Shown one piece after another: positions 20,715-30,200 of a stretch of DNA of 64,000 nt. Made by a program: the position numbers and the translations under genes. The stretch is from Leptotrichia sp. oral taxon 223 (lineage in GTDB: Bacteria; Fusobacteriota; Fusobacteriia; Fusobacteriales; Leptotrichiaceae): the NCBI RefSeq assembly GCF_013394795.1, contig NZ_JABXYU010000001.1:1922001-1986000 (forward strand), read 5' to 3'. A model generated the notes under the pieces. That model searched no databases. It saw only the letters and a list, made by a program, of their open reading frames with translations, and had not been told where the DNA came from. Within the stretch, counting starts at the first letter, position 1. Each line of letters begins with the position of its first letter.

Positions 20715-20940
20715 ATCTTCCTCCTTAAAATTATGAAAAATAGCCAGAAAACGACTATTAGTACAGTATAGTGTTTCATTCTGCCCCGAAAAGAATCTGA
20801 TGGTGACAGAACAGCCTAGTAATGTTCAAAAACAGGGCATCAAAGCGGAAGGACATCTAGAAAAGCAGGCAAAAATGCAATGTGGCGGGCAAAAAGTCCT
20901 TAAGGGCGCCCATAAGTGATTTTTTTTCAGAAATAATTAA
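20200..20940 (-). repeat. 5' arm of inverted repeat, left copy
   Basis: About 740 bases, including about 225 bases upstream of the start codon and the first ~170 codons, match 23516-24256 in the opposite orientation with few differences. The match begins at TTAATTATTTCTG and ends at the codons for INPAN. The upstream part is richer in G+C than its surroundings and includes the palindrome GGGCGCCC. Confidence 0.9.
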
Positions 20941-21174
20941 CTAAACATTAAGTAAAGGTAATAGAAAGAGATATTTTTGATTAGAAATGTCAGTGATTTT
21001 TGAGTTCTGTTTTGAAATGATATTTTAAATAAAAAAAATATAAATAATGTAGAAATTATACAATTCCTCATTTACATAACGAATATTTAATAACTCTTGA
21101 ATTACATACTATTTCAACAAGGAATTAAAACTTTAAGTTTCTAATGAGGTTTAGTATTAATTTTTATTGATAAC

Positions 21175-21255
21175 AAAAAAAGCTAGAAAAATCTAGCTCA
21201 GTTTGCCAATAATTTTTATCTTAATCTATAAAGTTATCCTTAGGATTTTAGATAT
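21175..21255 (-). ncRNA. array RNA U6, antitoxin-like, no toxin partner
   Basis: Promoter TTGACA (21282-21287, minus), 16 bases, TAATAT; then CCTAAGG hairpin near the 5' end and the terminator hairpin AGCTAGA/TCTAGCT with a T run. This is the last unit of the array. No micropeptide follows it; downstream bases up to the left autotransporter's 5' repeat show only A+T-rich sequence with a weak TATAAT (21055-21060, minus). Confidence 0.6.
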
Positions 21256-21347
21256 TTTTATATTATCATATTTTATAAAATTGTCAATCATTTTTTTGAC
21301 AAAGCCCCTAAGGGGTGAGGTAGAGGTGAAATTCTGATTTTTTTAGA

Positions 21348-21413
21348 CTATCTAGTTATTCTGTAGATGATATAAAGTATTATAAGAAGTCTAATAATGT
21401 CATCATTACTCAC
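21348..21413 (-). CDS. hydrophobic micropeptide, toxin-like, copy A
   Basis: 21 aa: starts MSNDDIIRLL and ends YIIYRITR, with a hydrophobic LLIILYII core flanked by acidic N-terminal and basic C-terminal residues, as in small membrane-damaging toxins of type I systems. GTG start after AAGGAGG (21423-21429). The leader forms a hairpin, CTAGG-ATACAAG-CCTAG (21439-21455). Three further copies follow at intervals of 291-293 bases. The promoter -10 TATAAT is at 21463-21468. No published family is named with certainty. Confidence 0.75.
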   Translation of the reverse strand: MSNDDIIRLLIILYIIYRITR

Positions 21414-21470
21414 TGCTCTTAACCTCCTTAGATTGATTCTAGGCTTGTATCCTAGTAAAATAATTATACT

Positions 21471-21545
21471 AAAAAAGACTAGAAAAGTCTAGTCTTAATT
21501 TACAAGTTTTTAATCAATCTAAGTTTACCCTTAGGGTTTTAAGGT
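21471..21545 (-). ncRNA. array RNA U5, antitoxin-like, partner of copy A
   Basis: Promoter TTGACA (21574-21579), 16 bases, TATAAT (21552-21557), all minus strand. The RNA has a CCCTAAGGG hairpin and ends at GACTAG-ACTTTT-CTAGTC plus T run. Its segments CTTAGATTGATT and CTTGTA are complementary to the bases just before the Shine-Dalgarno site of copy A (12 bp) and to the loop of its leader hairpin (6 bp), in matching register. Confidence 0.72.
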
Positions 21546-21640
21546 ACTTTTATTATACCATATTTTATAAAATTGTCAATCATTTTTTTGACAAAGCCTC
21601 TAAGGGGGTGAGTTAGAGGTGAAATTCTGATTTTTTTAGA

Positions 21641-21706
21641 CTATCTAGTTATTCTGTAGATGATATAAAGTATTGTAAGAAGTCTAATAATGTCATCATT
21701 ACTCAC
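21641..21706 (-). CDS. hydrophobic micropeptide, toxin-like, copy B
   Basis: 21 aa, same as copy A except Thr for Ile at residue 11. GTG start after a GGAGG site. The leader hairpin is GAGTT-CAATA-AGCTC (21735-21749) and the -10 is TATAAT (21757-21762). Its 3' untranslated stretch has the antisense-like CACCTCTAACTC, which could pair with the ribosome-binding site. Confidence 0.75.
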   Translation of the reverse strand: MSNDDIIRLLTILYIIYRITR

Positions 21707-21764
21707 TGCTCTGTACCTCCTTGCAAATAAATATGAGCTTATTGAACTCAGGTTTAATTATAAC

Positions 21765-21841
21765 AAAAAAAGCTAGAAAAATCTAGCTCAGTTTGCCAAT
21801 AATTTTTATTTATTTACAAGTTACCCTTAGGGTTTTAAGGT
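21765..21841 (-). ncRNA. array RNA U4, antitoxin-like, partner of copy B
   Basis: Promoter TTGACA (21870-21875), 16 bases, TATAAT (21848-21853). Ends at AGCTAGA/TCTAGCT plus T run. CTTGTAAATAAATA pairs with TATTTATTTGCAAG directly in front of GGAGG of copy B (14 bp, one G-U), and TTATTG pairs with the CAATAA in the leader hairpin loop. Confidence 0.72.
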
Positions 21842-21931
21842 ACTTTTATTATATCATATTTTACAAAATTGTCAATAAGTTTTTGGCAAAGCCCTAGGGG
21901 CTGAGGCAGAGGTGAAATTCCGACTTTTTGG

Positions 21932-21997
21932 CTATCTAGTTATTCTATAAATAATATATAGAATGATGAGAAGCCTGATTATATCATCGTTGTTCAT
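21932..21997 (-). CDS. hydrophobic micropeptide, toxin-like, copy C
   Basis: 21 aa, starts MNNDDIIRLL and ends YIIYRITR. The only copy with an ATG start; AAAAGGAGG precedes it. Leader hairpin GAGTTT-CGAT-AAACTC (22025-22040), -10 TATAAT (22047-22052). Confidence 0.76.
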   Translation of the reverse strand: MNNDDIIRLLIILYIIYRITR

Positions 21998-22054
21998 TGC
22001 TCTAACCTCCTTTTGTAAAAAAGTGAGTTTATCGAAACTCAAAACTATTATAAC

Positions 22055-22133
22055 AAAAAAGGCTAGAAAATTCTAGCCTGATTTGCCGATATTTTTTCTT
22101 TTTTTACAAAAGTTTCACCCTTAGGGTTGTTAT
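22055..22133 (-). ncRNA. array RNA U3, antitoxin-like, partner of copy C
   Basis: Promoter TTGACA (22162-22167), 16 bases, TATAAT (22140-22145). Ends at GGCTAGAA/TTCTAGCC plus T run. CTTTTGTAAAAAA pairs with 13 bases in front of the copy C ribosome-binding site and TATCG pairs with its hairpin loop. Confidence 0.72.
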
Positions 22134-22223
22134 ATAAATATTATATCATATTTTACAAAATTGTCAATAAGTTTTTGACAAAGCCCTAGGGGCTGAGGTA
22201 GAGGTGAAATTCCGATTTTTTAG

Positions 22224-22289
22224 CTATCTAGTTATTCTATAAATAATATATAGAATGATGAGAAGCCTGATAATATCTTCATTATTCAC
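22224..22289 (-). CDS. hydrophobic micropeptide, toxin-like, copy D
   Basis: 21 aa, starts MNNEDIIRLL and ends YIIYRITR. GTG start after AAGGAGG. Leader hairpin GAGTT-CAGTA-AACTC (22320-22334), -10 TATAAT (22341-22346). Unlike the other copies, its leader fits the RNA two units away (U1) better than the adjacent one (U2). Confidence 0.75.
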   Translation of the reverse strand: MNNEDIIRLLIILYIIYRITR

Positions 22290-22347
22290 TACTCTAACCT
22301 CCTTACAATTATAAAATATGAGTTTACTGAACTCTTTGTTATTATAA

Positions 22348-22425
22348 CAAAAAAGACTAGAAAATTCTAGTCTGATTTGCCAACATTTTTTATTTTAAAT
22401 ACAAAGTTACCCTTAGGGTTATTAC
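22348..22425 (-). ncRNA. array RNA U2, antitoxin-like, poor match to copy D
   Basis: Promoter TTGACA (22454-22459), 16 bases, TATAAT (22432-22437). Ends at AGACTAGAA/TTCTAGTCT plus T run. Its two target segments (CTTTGTATTTAAAATA and TGTTGG) do not match the copy D leader beyond TATTTTA, so its own target seems lost or elsewhere. Confidence 0.68.
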
Positions 22426-22515
22426 AATGATATTATACCGTATTTTGCAAAATTGTCAACAAGTTTTTCTTTAATAGATAAAATATGAGTTTATTAAACT
22501 CAGTTTTAATTATAA

Positions 22516-22595
22516 CAAAAAAAGCTAGGAAAATCTAGCTTAATTTGTCAGTAATTTTTATTTTATAATCATAAGTTCACCCTTAGGGTTGATAC
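22516..22595 (-). ncRNA. array RNA U1, antitoxin-like, matches copy D
   Basis: Promoter TTGACA (22624-22629), 16 bases, TATAAT (22602-22607). Ends at AGCTAG/CTAGCT plus T run. No micropeptide follows in its own unit, which is only about 170 bases long: a leader hairpin GAGTTTAATAAACTC remains, then the next unit's promoter. ATTATAAAATA and TTACTGA are complementary to the copy D leader. Confidence 0.66.
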
Positions 22596-22629
22596 ATAAA
22601 TATTATATCATATTTCGCAAAATTGTCAA

Positions 22630-23515
22630 CATCAAATTTTGATTTTTCTTATGCAATTTTATAAAAAATTTTTTTATTAATTTTTGTTAAAATTATTGTT
22701 TTAATTGGTTTTTATTTTTTAACTTTTTGAATAAAAATGCTTATTTTTTGTACTTAATATTATGATTTTCTAATGAAAATTGAGATATTTTAAATTAACA
22801 TTCGGTTAATTGACAGCTTTGAGAATGTGTTTTTTGTCGAAAAAACTTGACATATTTTTTTTTATAGGGTATACTAAGATTGTTTCAATAGTCTTTGTAA
22901 AATAATACGGATTTAATAATCTTATAAATAAAAAAAAGGAAAATCTTGAGGAATAATAAGTTTTGTAAAGTTGAGCTATTGTATCCGTTGTGTTAAAAAC
23001 ATTGGCTTTGCGAAGAGATTTAGAAAACTGGAAAAAATGATATTGAGATAAAGAATTTTCATACTTTATTCAAACAAAGGGACTAAGTTTTATCATTTTT
23101 CATTTATGACTATAAAAATTAATAAGAGGACTAACTCAACATGATATAAAAAAATAAGTTTTTGCTTATTGTAATATGTATTATGTTGCTTTTGCTATAT
23201 AAATTTTTAAATTGTCGTACTTGATATTTAAAAAATGAGAAATTTATTTTTTAGAAAAATTCTTATCGCAAATTAGGTAAAAAAAGGGTTGTAAGCGAAT
23301 TGAATGTTGCTTTTTTGGTAATAAATTCGTGAATCTAAAAATTATTTGAACTTAAAATATTGCATATAAGCCGAATTGGTAATATTAACCATTCTCTTGA
23401 CAAATTAAGAGTTTATATCCAGTATTATAAGGAGTATAATTTTTAAAAATGAAAAAATAATTAATATTTTATTTGTTGAAATCACTATCACTCACTTACC
23501 AATTTTAACAAAAGA
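22630..23515. other. gene-free A+T-rich spacer before right autotransporter
   Basis: About 890 bases without a credible gene. It holds one strong promoter (22847-22875) and a second TTGACA at 23397-23402 lacking a well-spaced -10. No other repeat or structure was recognised. Confidence 0.6.
22847..22875 (+). promoter_or_regulatory. promoter reading toward right autotransporter
   Basis: TTGACA (22847-22852), 17 bases, TATACT (22870-22875). A transcript from here would have a leader of about 860 bases before the start codon at 23742, passing through the conserved 5' repeat. Confidence 0.65.
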
Positions 23516-24256
23516 TTAATTATTTCTGCAAAAAAATCACTTATGGGCGCCCTTAAGGACTTTTTGCCCGCCACATTGCATTTTTGCCTGCTTTTCTAGT
23601 TGTCTTTCCGCTTTGATGCCCTGTTTTTGAACATTACTAGGCTGTTCTGTCACCATCAGATTCTTTTCGGGGCAGAATGAAACACTATACTGTACTAATA
23701 GTCGTTTTCTGGCTATTTTTCATAATTTTAAGGAGGAAGATATGAGTAATAACTTACGACAGATTGCTAAAGACTTGCGATCGTTTGTTAAAAGATGTAA
23801 AGACGTGCACTATTCTGACAGCCTGCTAATCGCTTTCCTTGTTACCGGGCTTCTCACTTTTGCGCCTAGGCTTAATGCCGATGCAGCTACGGAGCAGCAG
23901 GAAGTCAGTGCTGCAACCTATGATGCCATAACTGACCTGCGTCAGTCCTTCATACGTGCCAGAAAGGAGAATGAGAAATCTCTTAAAGGTGCTGAGAGTG
24001 AGCTTGCAAAACTGCTTCAACAGGGGGATCAGGTTATCAAGAGCCCATGGGCTTCATTCCAGTTCGGCACAGGATATACAAACAACGACTGGGGAACTAC
24101 CTACAGGGGGCGTGGAGGAAAGTTCCTGGAATACTACAGAAGGGATAACGATTTAACCAAGTATGTGTTTGACCCAAGCAAGCATCTATACGGGGCAACT
24201 AACTTGAATATTCCAAGAAATCAGGAGCCTGATGCTCTGACTATTAATCCAGCTAA
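23516..24256 (+). repeat. 5' arm of inverted repeat, right copy
   Basis: Inverted near-copy of 20200-20940. It contains the last 226 bases before the right autotransporter gene and its first ~170 codons. Only scattered substitutions separate the two copies, several of them amino-acid changes such as KSLKGAESELAK for QSLKGAERELAQ. Confidence 0.9.
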
Positions 24257-27200
24257 CGTTTATAAGGCTTATGAGCCAACTGAAGTGACTAAGATGGATG
24301 CGATGACATTGCCAAATGCGCCGACATTTAATCCAAATGTTGTGGCGCCACCAGCAAGAAATTATGGTACTACAAGAAATGACTTAGATAGAAGAACATT
24401 TACTACAAGAGGTGTTACTCCAACAACAGCAGATGCTTATGCTAATACAGGCTATAATACTATTAGTCAAGGTACGAGTGGAAGTAATGACGGTGCTACA
24501 TTTACAACTACAGGAGCAGATTACTATAATACTTACTATAATGGAGCGAATAATAATACTCATGGACAAGTTGAAAAATTACCGCAAACATCACCACCAA
24601 GTTTTCATCCCAATATAACTAGTTTTACTGGGAATATTGAATCTGGGATAAAAGGCCACCACTATGATGGTCCTTATGATGCTCATACACCATACCTTAA
24701 CAGATATGCAAGTTATTCAGATACGTGGTATTACTATGTAACTGTAAATGGAGATACGTCTACTGCTGCTTATAATAGTAATTCTAGCAGTGGACTTCAT
24801 GGACGTGATATGACATACCAAAGAGGACATATGTCTCAGGATGCAAATGGGAACTGGCACTGGGATGCAACTCCTAGTAATGAAACCCCAACTTTTCGTT
24901 CTAATATGATTTTAGCTAATAATGCTGCTGGATTAACTATATTTGATTCTAATTTTACAATAGATACGTTTAGAAATTATACGTTACCTCGTAATGTTGT
25001 TAAAGTTACAAATGGAAACTTAAGTATACAAAATACAAGTTCAGGAACTGAGTATGCCTATGATTTAGATACAGCATCGCCTAAAATAGGGCACAGAGAT
25101 AACGAAACTAATTTTACAATAAATCCAGCTTACAGTAACGCTATTTTGGTTTCAGGAACTGGAGGAGATGTTAATATATCAAATGCTGGTAGAGGAACAA
25201 CATTTAATATAAATGGGGATCGAAGTAATGGAATTCTAGTAACTTCTTCAGGAAAAAAAGTTAAAGTAGATGGAAAGACAACTTTTAATGCAAATGGAAA
25301 TTATACTGCAGGTATCTATATGGCTTCAGGAGCAGGAAATGCAAATGTAACATCTACTACATTTAATGTAAAAAATTCAAGTTATGGACTTCTTGTAGAT
25401 AGTTCTGCAGCAACTGGAAATACAGTTACAGATTCTATTTTTAACATAACTAGTGGAGATGGATTTCATTTGCGACAAGGTAAAGGTTCTGTCAGTGGTA
25501 GTATATTCACTATAGGTAGTGGAAATGGAATTTATGCTCATAGTGGAACAACTTTATCTACAGTAAGTGGCTCAAGATTTACAATAACTGGACAAAACAG
25601 TAATGGTATTTTGAAAAATACAACTAATGATACAACTGTATCAGGTTCAACTTTTCATGTAAACGGAGCTGGTTCTACAGGTATTACATATAATGCACAT
25701 TCTACTAATGAAGTTATCAGAAATTCAACATTTAATGTAAATGGTGGAAATGGAACAACTGCAGGTGTTCACATGATTAATGCAGAAAAGATAACAGTTG
25801 ATCCAAATACGGACTTCAATGTAAATGGACACGGAATTGGTATTGAGATTGTAAATAATGGAACAAGCAATAAAGAAATTGAATTTACAGGTAATCCGCT
25901 TAATCCGCCTGTTAAATGGACAAATATGACTTTAAGTGGAGGTTATAATGTTGGAATTAACATTATGAATGGTCAAATGAATAGTGGAGTAGTTACTAGA
26001 GAAATAAATCTGCATCCTGGAAATAGTGATAAATATGGGCTTGATATGACAATTGTATCTAATAATAATGTTGGTTATTTTAATAGAGGATATGCAGATA
26101 AACTTACTATTCTTAGCGGAAACGATCCTATAAATACAAATAGTTCATCTGGATACGGGCGTGTAAAAATAGGTAAGATAGACCCTAATGCTGTAGGATA
26201 TGATAATAATGTTATATTTGCTAATACTGCTTATGCAAAAGCAGGAGAAGTTAATTTCAAACAAATAGAAATTGACGGGAATAATAACACAATTGCGTAT
26301 TTTGCACCAGGAAATGGAGGTTATTTCGCAGGTTTATCTAGTAACCCAACTAATAATGCAAATGTAGGATTCTTTGGAGGAACTTTAGCGGTACAAGGAA
26401 TTATAGGAAGAAATAATTTAGATAGTAACTCAAATAATTATGATTCCACAGGTAATATTGGGGTATATGTTGCTTCAGGACAAAGAAATGGGTTAAATAC
26501 TCATGATCAAATTGGAGAAATAACTGGAACAACACTTGATGATTTAGATGTTACTAATCTTAATATAGGAGTAGGACCTAATGCAGAAAATACAACTCTT
26601 GTGTATGCAATTAACGGTTCGGCTGTAAAAGTTGCGAATAATACAACTCAGGCAAATGGTAATATTTTAGGAAGTACAATTTCTGACGGGGAATTTAACT
26701 ATGCAAAATCAAAAGCAACTCAAGGTGTGAATTATTGGGGATATACAACACCGTATAGTCATATTTCAAAAGGAACTGTCATAGCTTATTCTGAAGGTAT
26801 TTTTGATAATAGTCAACATAAATTTGGTTCTAATTTTAATGCAGGATTTGATAGAAATGCACCGACTAAAATTACAATCAATTCTCCTGTAGACATGGTT
26901 TCTAAACAAGGAACTGCGTACAGAACAAGCAAAGGTGGACAAGTTGTAGCAAATGGAACAACTAGGGCTGGAGGATACCAATCAATAATTGCTTATTCTC
27001 AAGATGATGCTTCTAGAACTCAATTAACAAATGGTGTAACATATAAATCTATGAAAGGTACAGAAGATAGTATCGGTTCAATAATCCAAGTAACTAAAGG
27101 AATTACAGCAGCAGATAATATGTTGTTTAGCACAACTAATACGCAAACTATTAATGGTACAACAGTTCCTTATGGACCAGCCTCTGGAAGAAATCCAATC

Positions 27201-30200
27201 GATTTTGAAAAAGCTTATGGAAATATCGGAGCCTATGCAGTAGGTGGTGGAGACGTACTTATAAAAGGTACAACAGCTAATGAAAGTACTAAAGAAGGCT
27301 CAGACAAACTAGTGGCTGATGCTGGTGGAAAATCATTAATTTATGGAATGGCTGCTTATGCTTCAGGAAATGGAAGACCAGTTGTTGGTAATGATAATGG
27401 TTCAGTAGTTATATTTGATTCAGATAGTAGTGCAGCTGCTACAGTAGTTACAGGTACAAATGGAGCATTGTTTGCAACAGATAGAGGATATATTGAATTT
27501 GCTGGAGAAATTGTTCATCAAAATAATATAGGTGCATCTGTAAAAACGGGAACGTCTAATGATGGAGCAACAATAGGAGCTGGAGAAACAAGAGGTGGAA
27601 GAGGAGCTGTAATGGGTGTAACAAATGACCATACTAATGTCCCAGTATTCTATGTAAAACGTACTTCTGGAACAGATGATGCAGGAATTACATTCAATAA
27701 TCCTACTAAAATAGATATGTATGATGGATATTTCCTAACTGGTAATGAATATCAGCATAGAACAGGTTCAATAAACAATTATTGGAATAATTCATATTCT
27801 GATTACTACAAAGACAAACAACGTACAGCAGCAAATGGTACAGCTTGGGATAGAGCAAGATATAGAGGTATGTCAGAAGTTACTTTAAACCTTGTTAAAG
27901 GTGGAGAAATTGACTTAGGATTAATCAATCAGGCTGAAAATACACTTAAATGGAATGGTGATAAAGACAAGACATCTGCTGGTGGATATTTAGGTAGCAT
28001 AGCCAAATATGCTGGTGAAATGGCAAATATCGTAAATAAAGCTAGTACAAATAAAGATAGTACATCAAAGGCAACTAAATTTAGCAGTACTATAATTAAC
28101 AGTACATTGGATGTAGAAAATGATAAGATAGAATTGGAAAACTATGCACTTTCAAATCCTGTAAGCGGTGTAAAATCTGAAAAAGCAGATGGCGGTACGT
28201 CTGTAAACGATACAGCTGTAGATCCATTTAATAATATCAAAATGGAAAGTACAAAAGTAAATATCAAAAATAATGTAAAAATTTATGGAGATATAGGAAC
28301 ACTGAATGGAAAATCTCTATTAGCTGGACAAGGGCTGAATATGGCTAACTCATTGTATCGTTGGGATAAACTAAATGATGATAATTCAAATTGGGTAAAA
28401 ACTGACAATACACAATCAGGATACACTAATGAAGGTACTGTAAGTGTTTGGGGAGGAAGCGACACTAATTCTATTACAGGTATCAATGTGGCATATGGAA
28501 CAATTGAAAATAAGGCTAATGCTAAAGTTGTTGTAGATCATGGATTTGGTATCGCAGGAACTGATGACAGTATTTTGAAAAATAACGAAGGTACAATTTA
28601 TGTAACTGGTAAATATGATCCTAATGGACAAGATGGAATTGCAGGTACAGGTTTAAATAATAGTAAAAAAGCAAAAACTACTGTAGAATCTTCACCAACA
28701 GGTAAAAACTACGGTATTGTAGGAATTTCTACTAACAACGTTACAGAACATGCAAGTTACGGCGGATACAGATATGGAAACAATAAAGTAGATATTGAAA
28801 ATAAAAATGGTATTATTGAAGTTGATGGGGAACTGGCAACTGGTATTTATGCAGAAAATGTTAACCAAAGTGGAGCTGCCACATACTACAACGGAAGTAC
28901 TGACAATGCGACAGCCAAAAAATCAAATGTAAATATCTTATATGAAAACCAAAGCGCCTCTCAAGATGATGCAATCAGAGTAAATCATGGAGCAGGTGGT
29001 ACTGCCAACACAACTACACAGGAAAATAAAAATTTACGTGGTGTAGGTATTGCATTAGTTGAAAAAAATAAAGATACAGCTGCTGCCAATAGAGGTGGAG
29101 TCATTACATTGAACACTAAGAACAATGGAATTGGTGGTACTGCCGACATCTTGACTTACCAAAACGGTATCGGTATTTATGGTGAAAGCGCAGAAATTAA
29201 ATTCAAGACTGACTCCACAGGGCTTACAGTAGATACAGGAAGTGACGGGGCAGGAATCTGGGTAACTGATGATTCAATTGTTTCATCAAAAGCTGACCGT
29301 TTAGGAACTCCAAAAACATTGAACTATAACTACAAAGGTTACAATGACAAAAAAGGATTTGGAATGATCTTTGGAAGTACAGATCCAAATAATAAATATG
29401 GCGGTACAACTGCTAAAAACTATTTGGATATTAAATTCAACAATAATGGAGATACTAACCTGACATTGGCTGTAGAAAAAGCTCAGACATCACCAGGAAC
29501 AATTGCCGCAGGTAAAGGTACTACAAGAGGTATTGCCGGAATGCTGGTAAATACTGATGCCAATGATAGTGTATACAACTATGGGGATATCAAGGAAGAT
29601 ACTTCCAAGACTAACGTAAGATCTTACGGTGCGGTAGTTAATAAGGGAAGACTTGTAAACTACGGAAATATTGAGTTGAATGATTCATTAAATGTAGATG
29701 CTTCAAGCGTGGAAAAAGCTGATCTTAAGAAAGTAAATGCAGGTATCATGGCAAATGATCACACTACAGCTGCAAATACTTGGATTGAAAACTATGGAGA
29801 TATAAAAGTAGGAACTACTTCAAGAAAAAATATCGGTGGATTCGGAATTTACGGATATAACATTATAACTGGCGAAAAAGCTGATCATACACCAAGCACA
29901 ATAACTGTAAACAGCAACAGCTACGGTATTTATTCGGGAGACGGAACAGTTAAGGTTCAGAAGGGAACTAAACTGCTGGTAGGTAACGATACTGTTTTAG
30001 GACATGTTCAAACTACGACAGGAAAAGCTATTACAACAAATCCGTCAGGTTACCCAATTAATAGACAGACTGCTTATTCGCAAGCCTCAGAACTGCTTCC
30101 AGGAAGAACAACTGATGCGGCTTACGGGGTTTACATCGGAGACAACTCATTGATGAGCGGCGGAAGCAGAAATGTAGAAGTAAGTGCAGATATGGATATT

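Noticed and set aside
21175-22629. Regularly spaced repeats as a CRISPR array
   Set aside because: Units are about 292 bases with promoters, terminators and reading frames; no short direct repeats with unique spacers and no cas genes.
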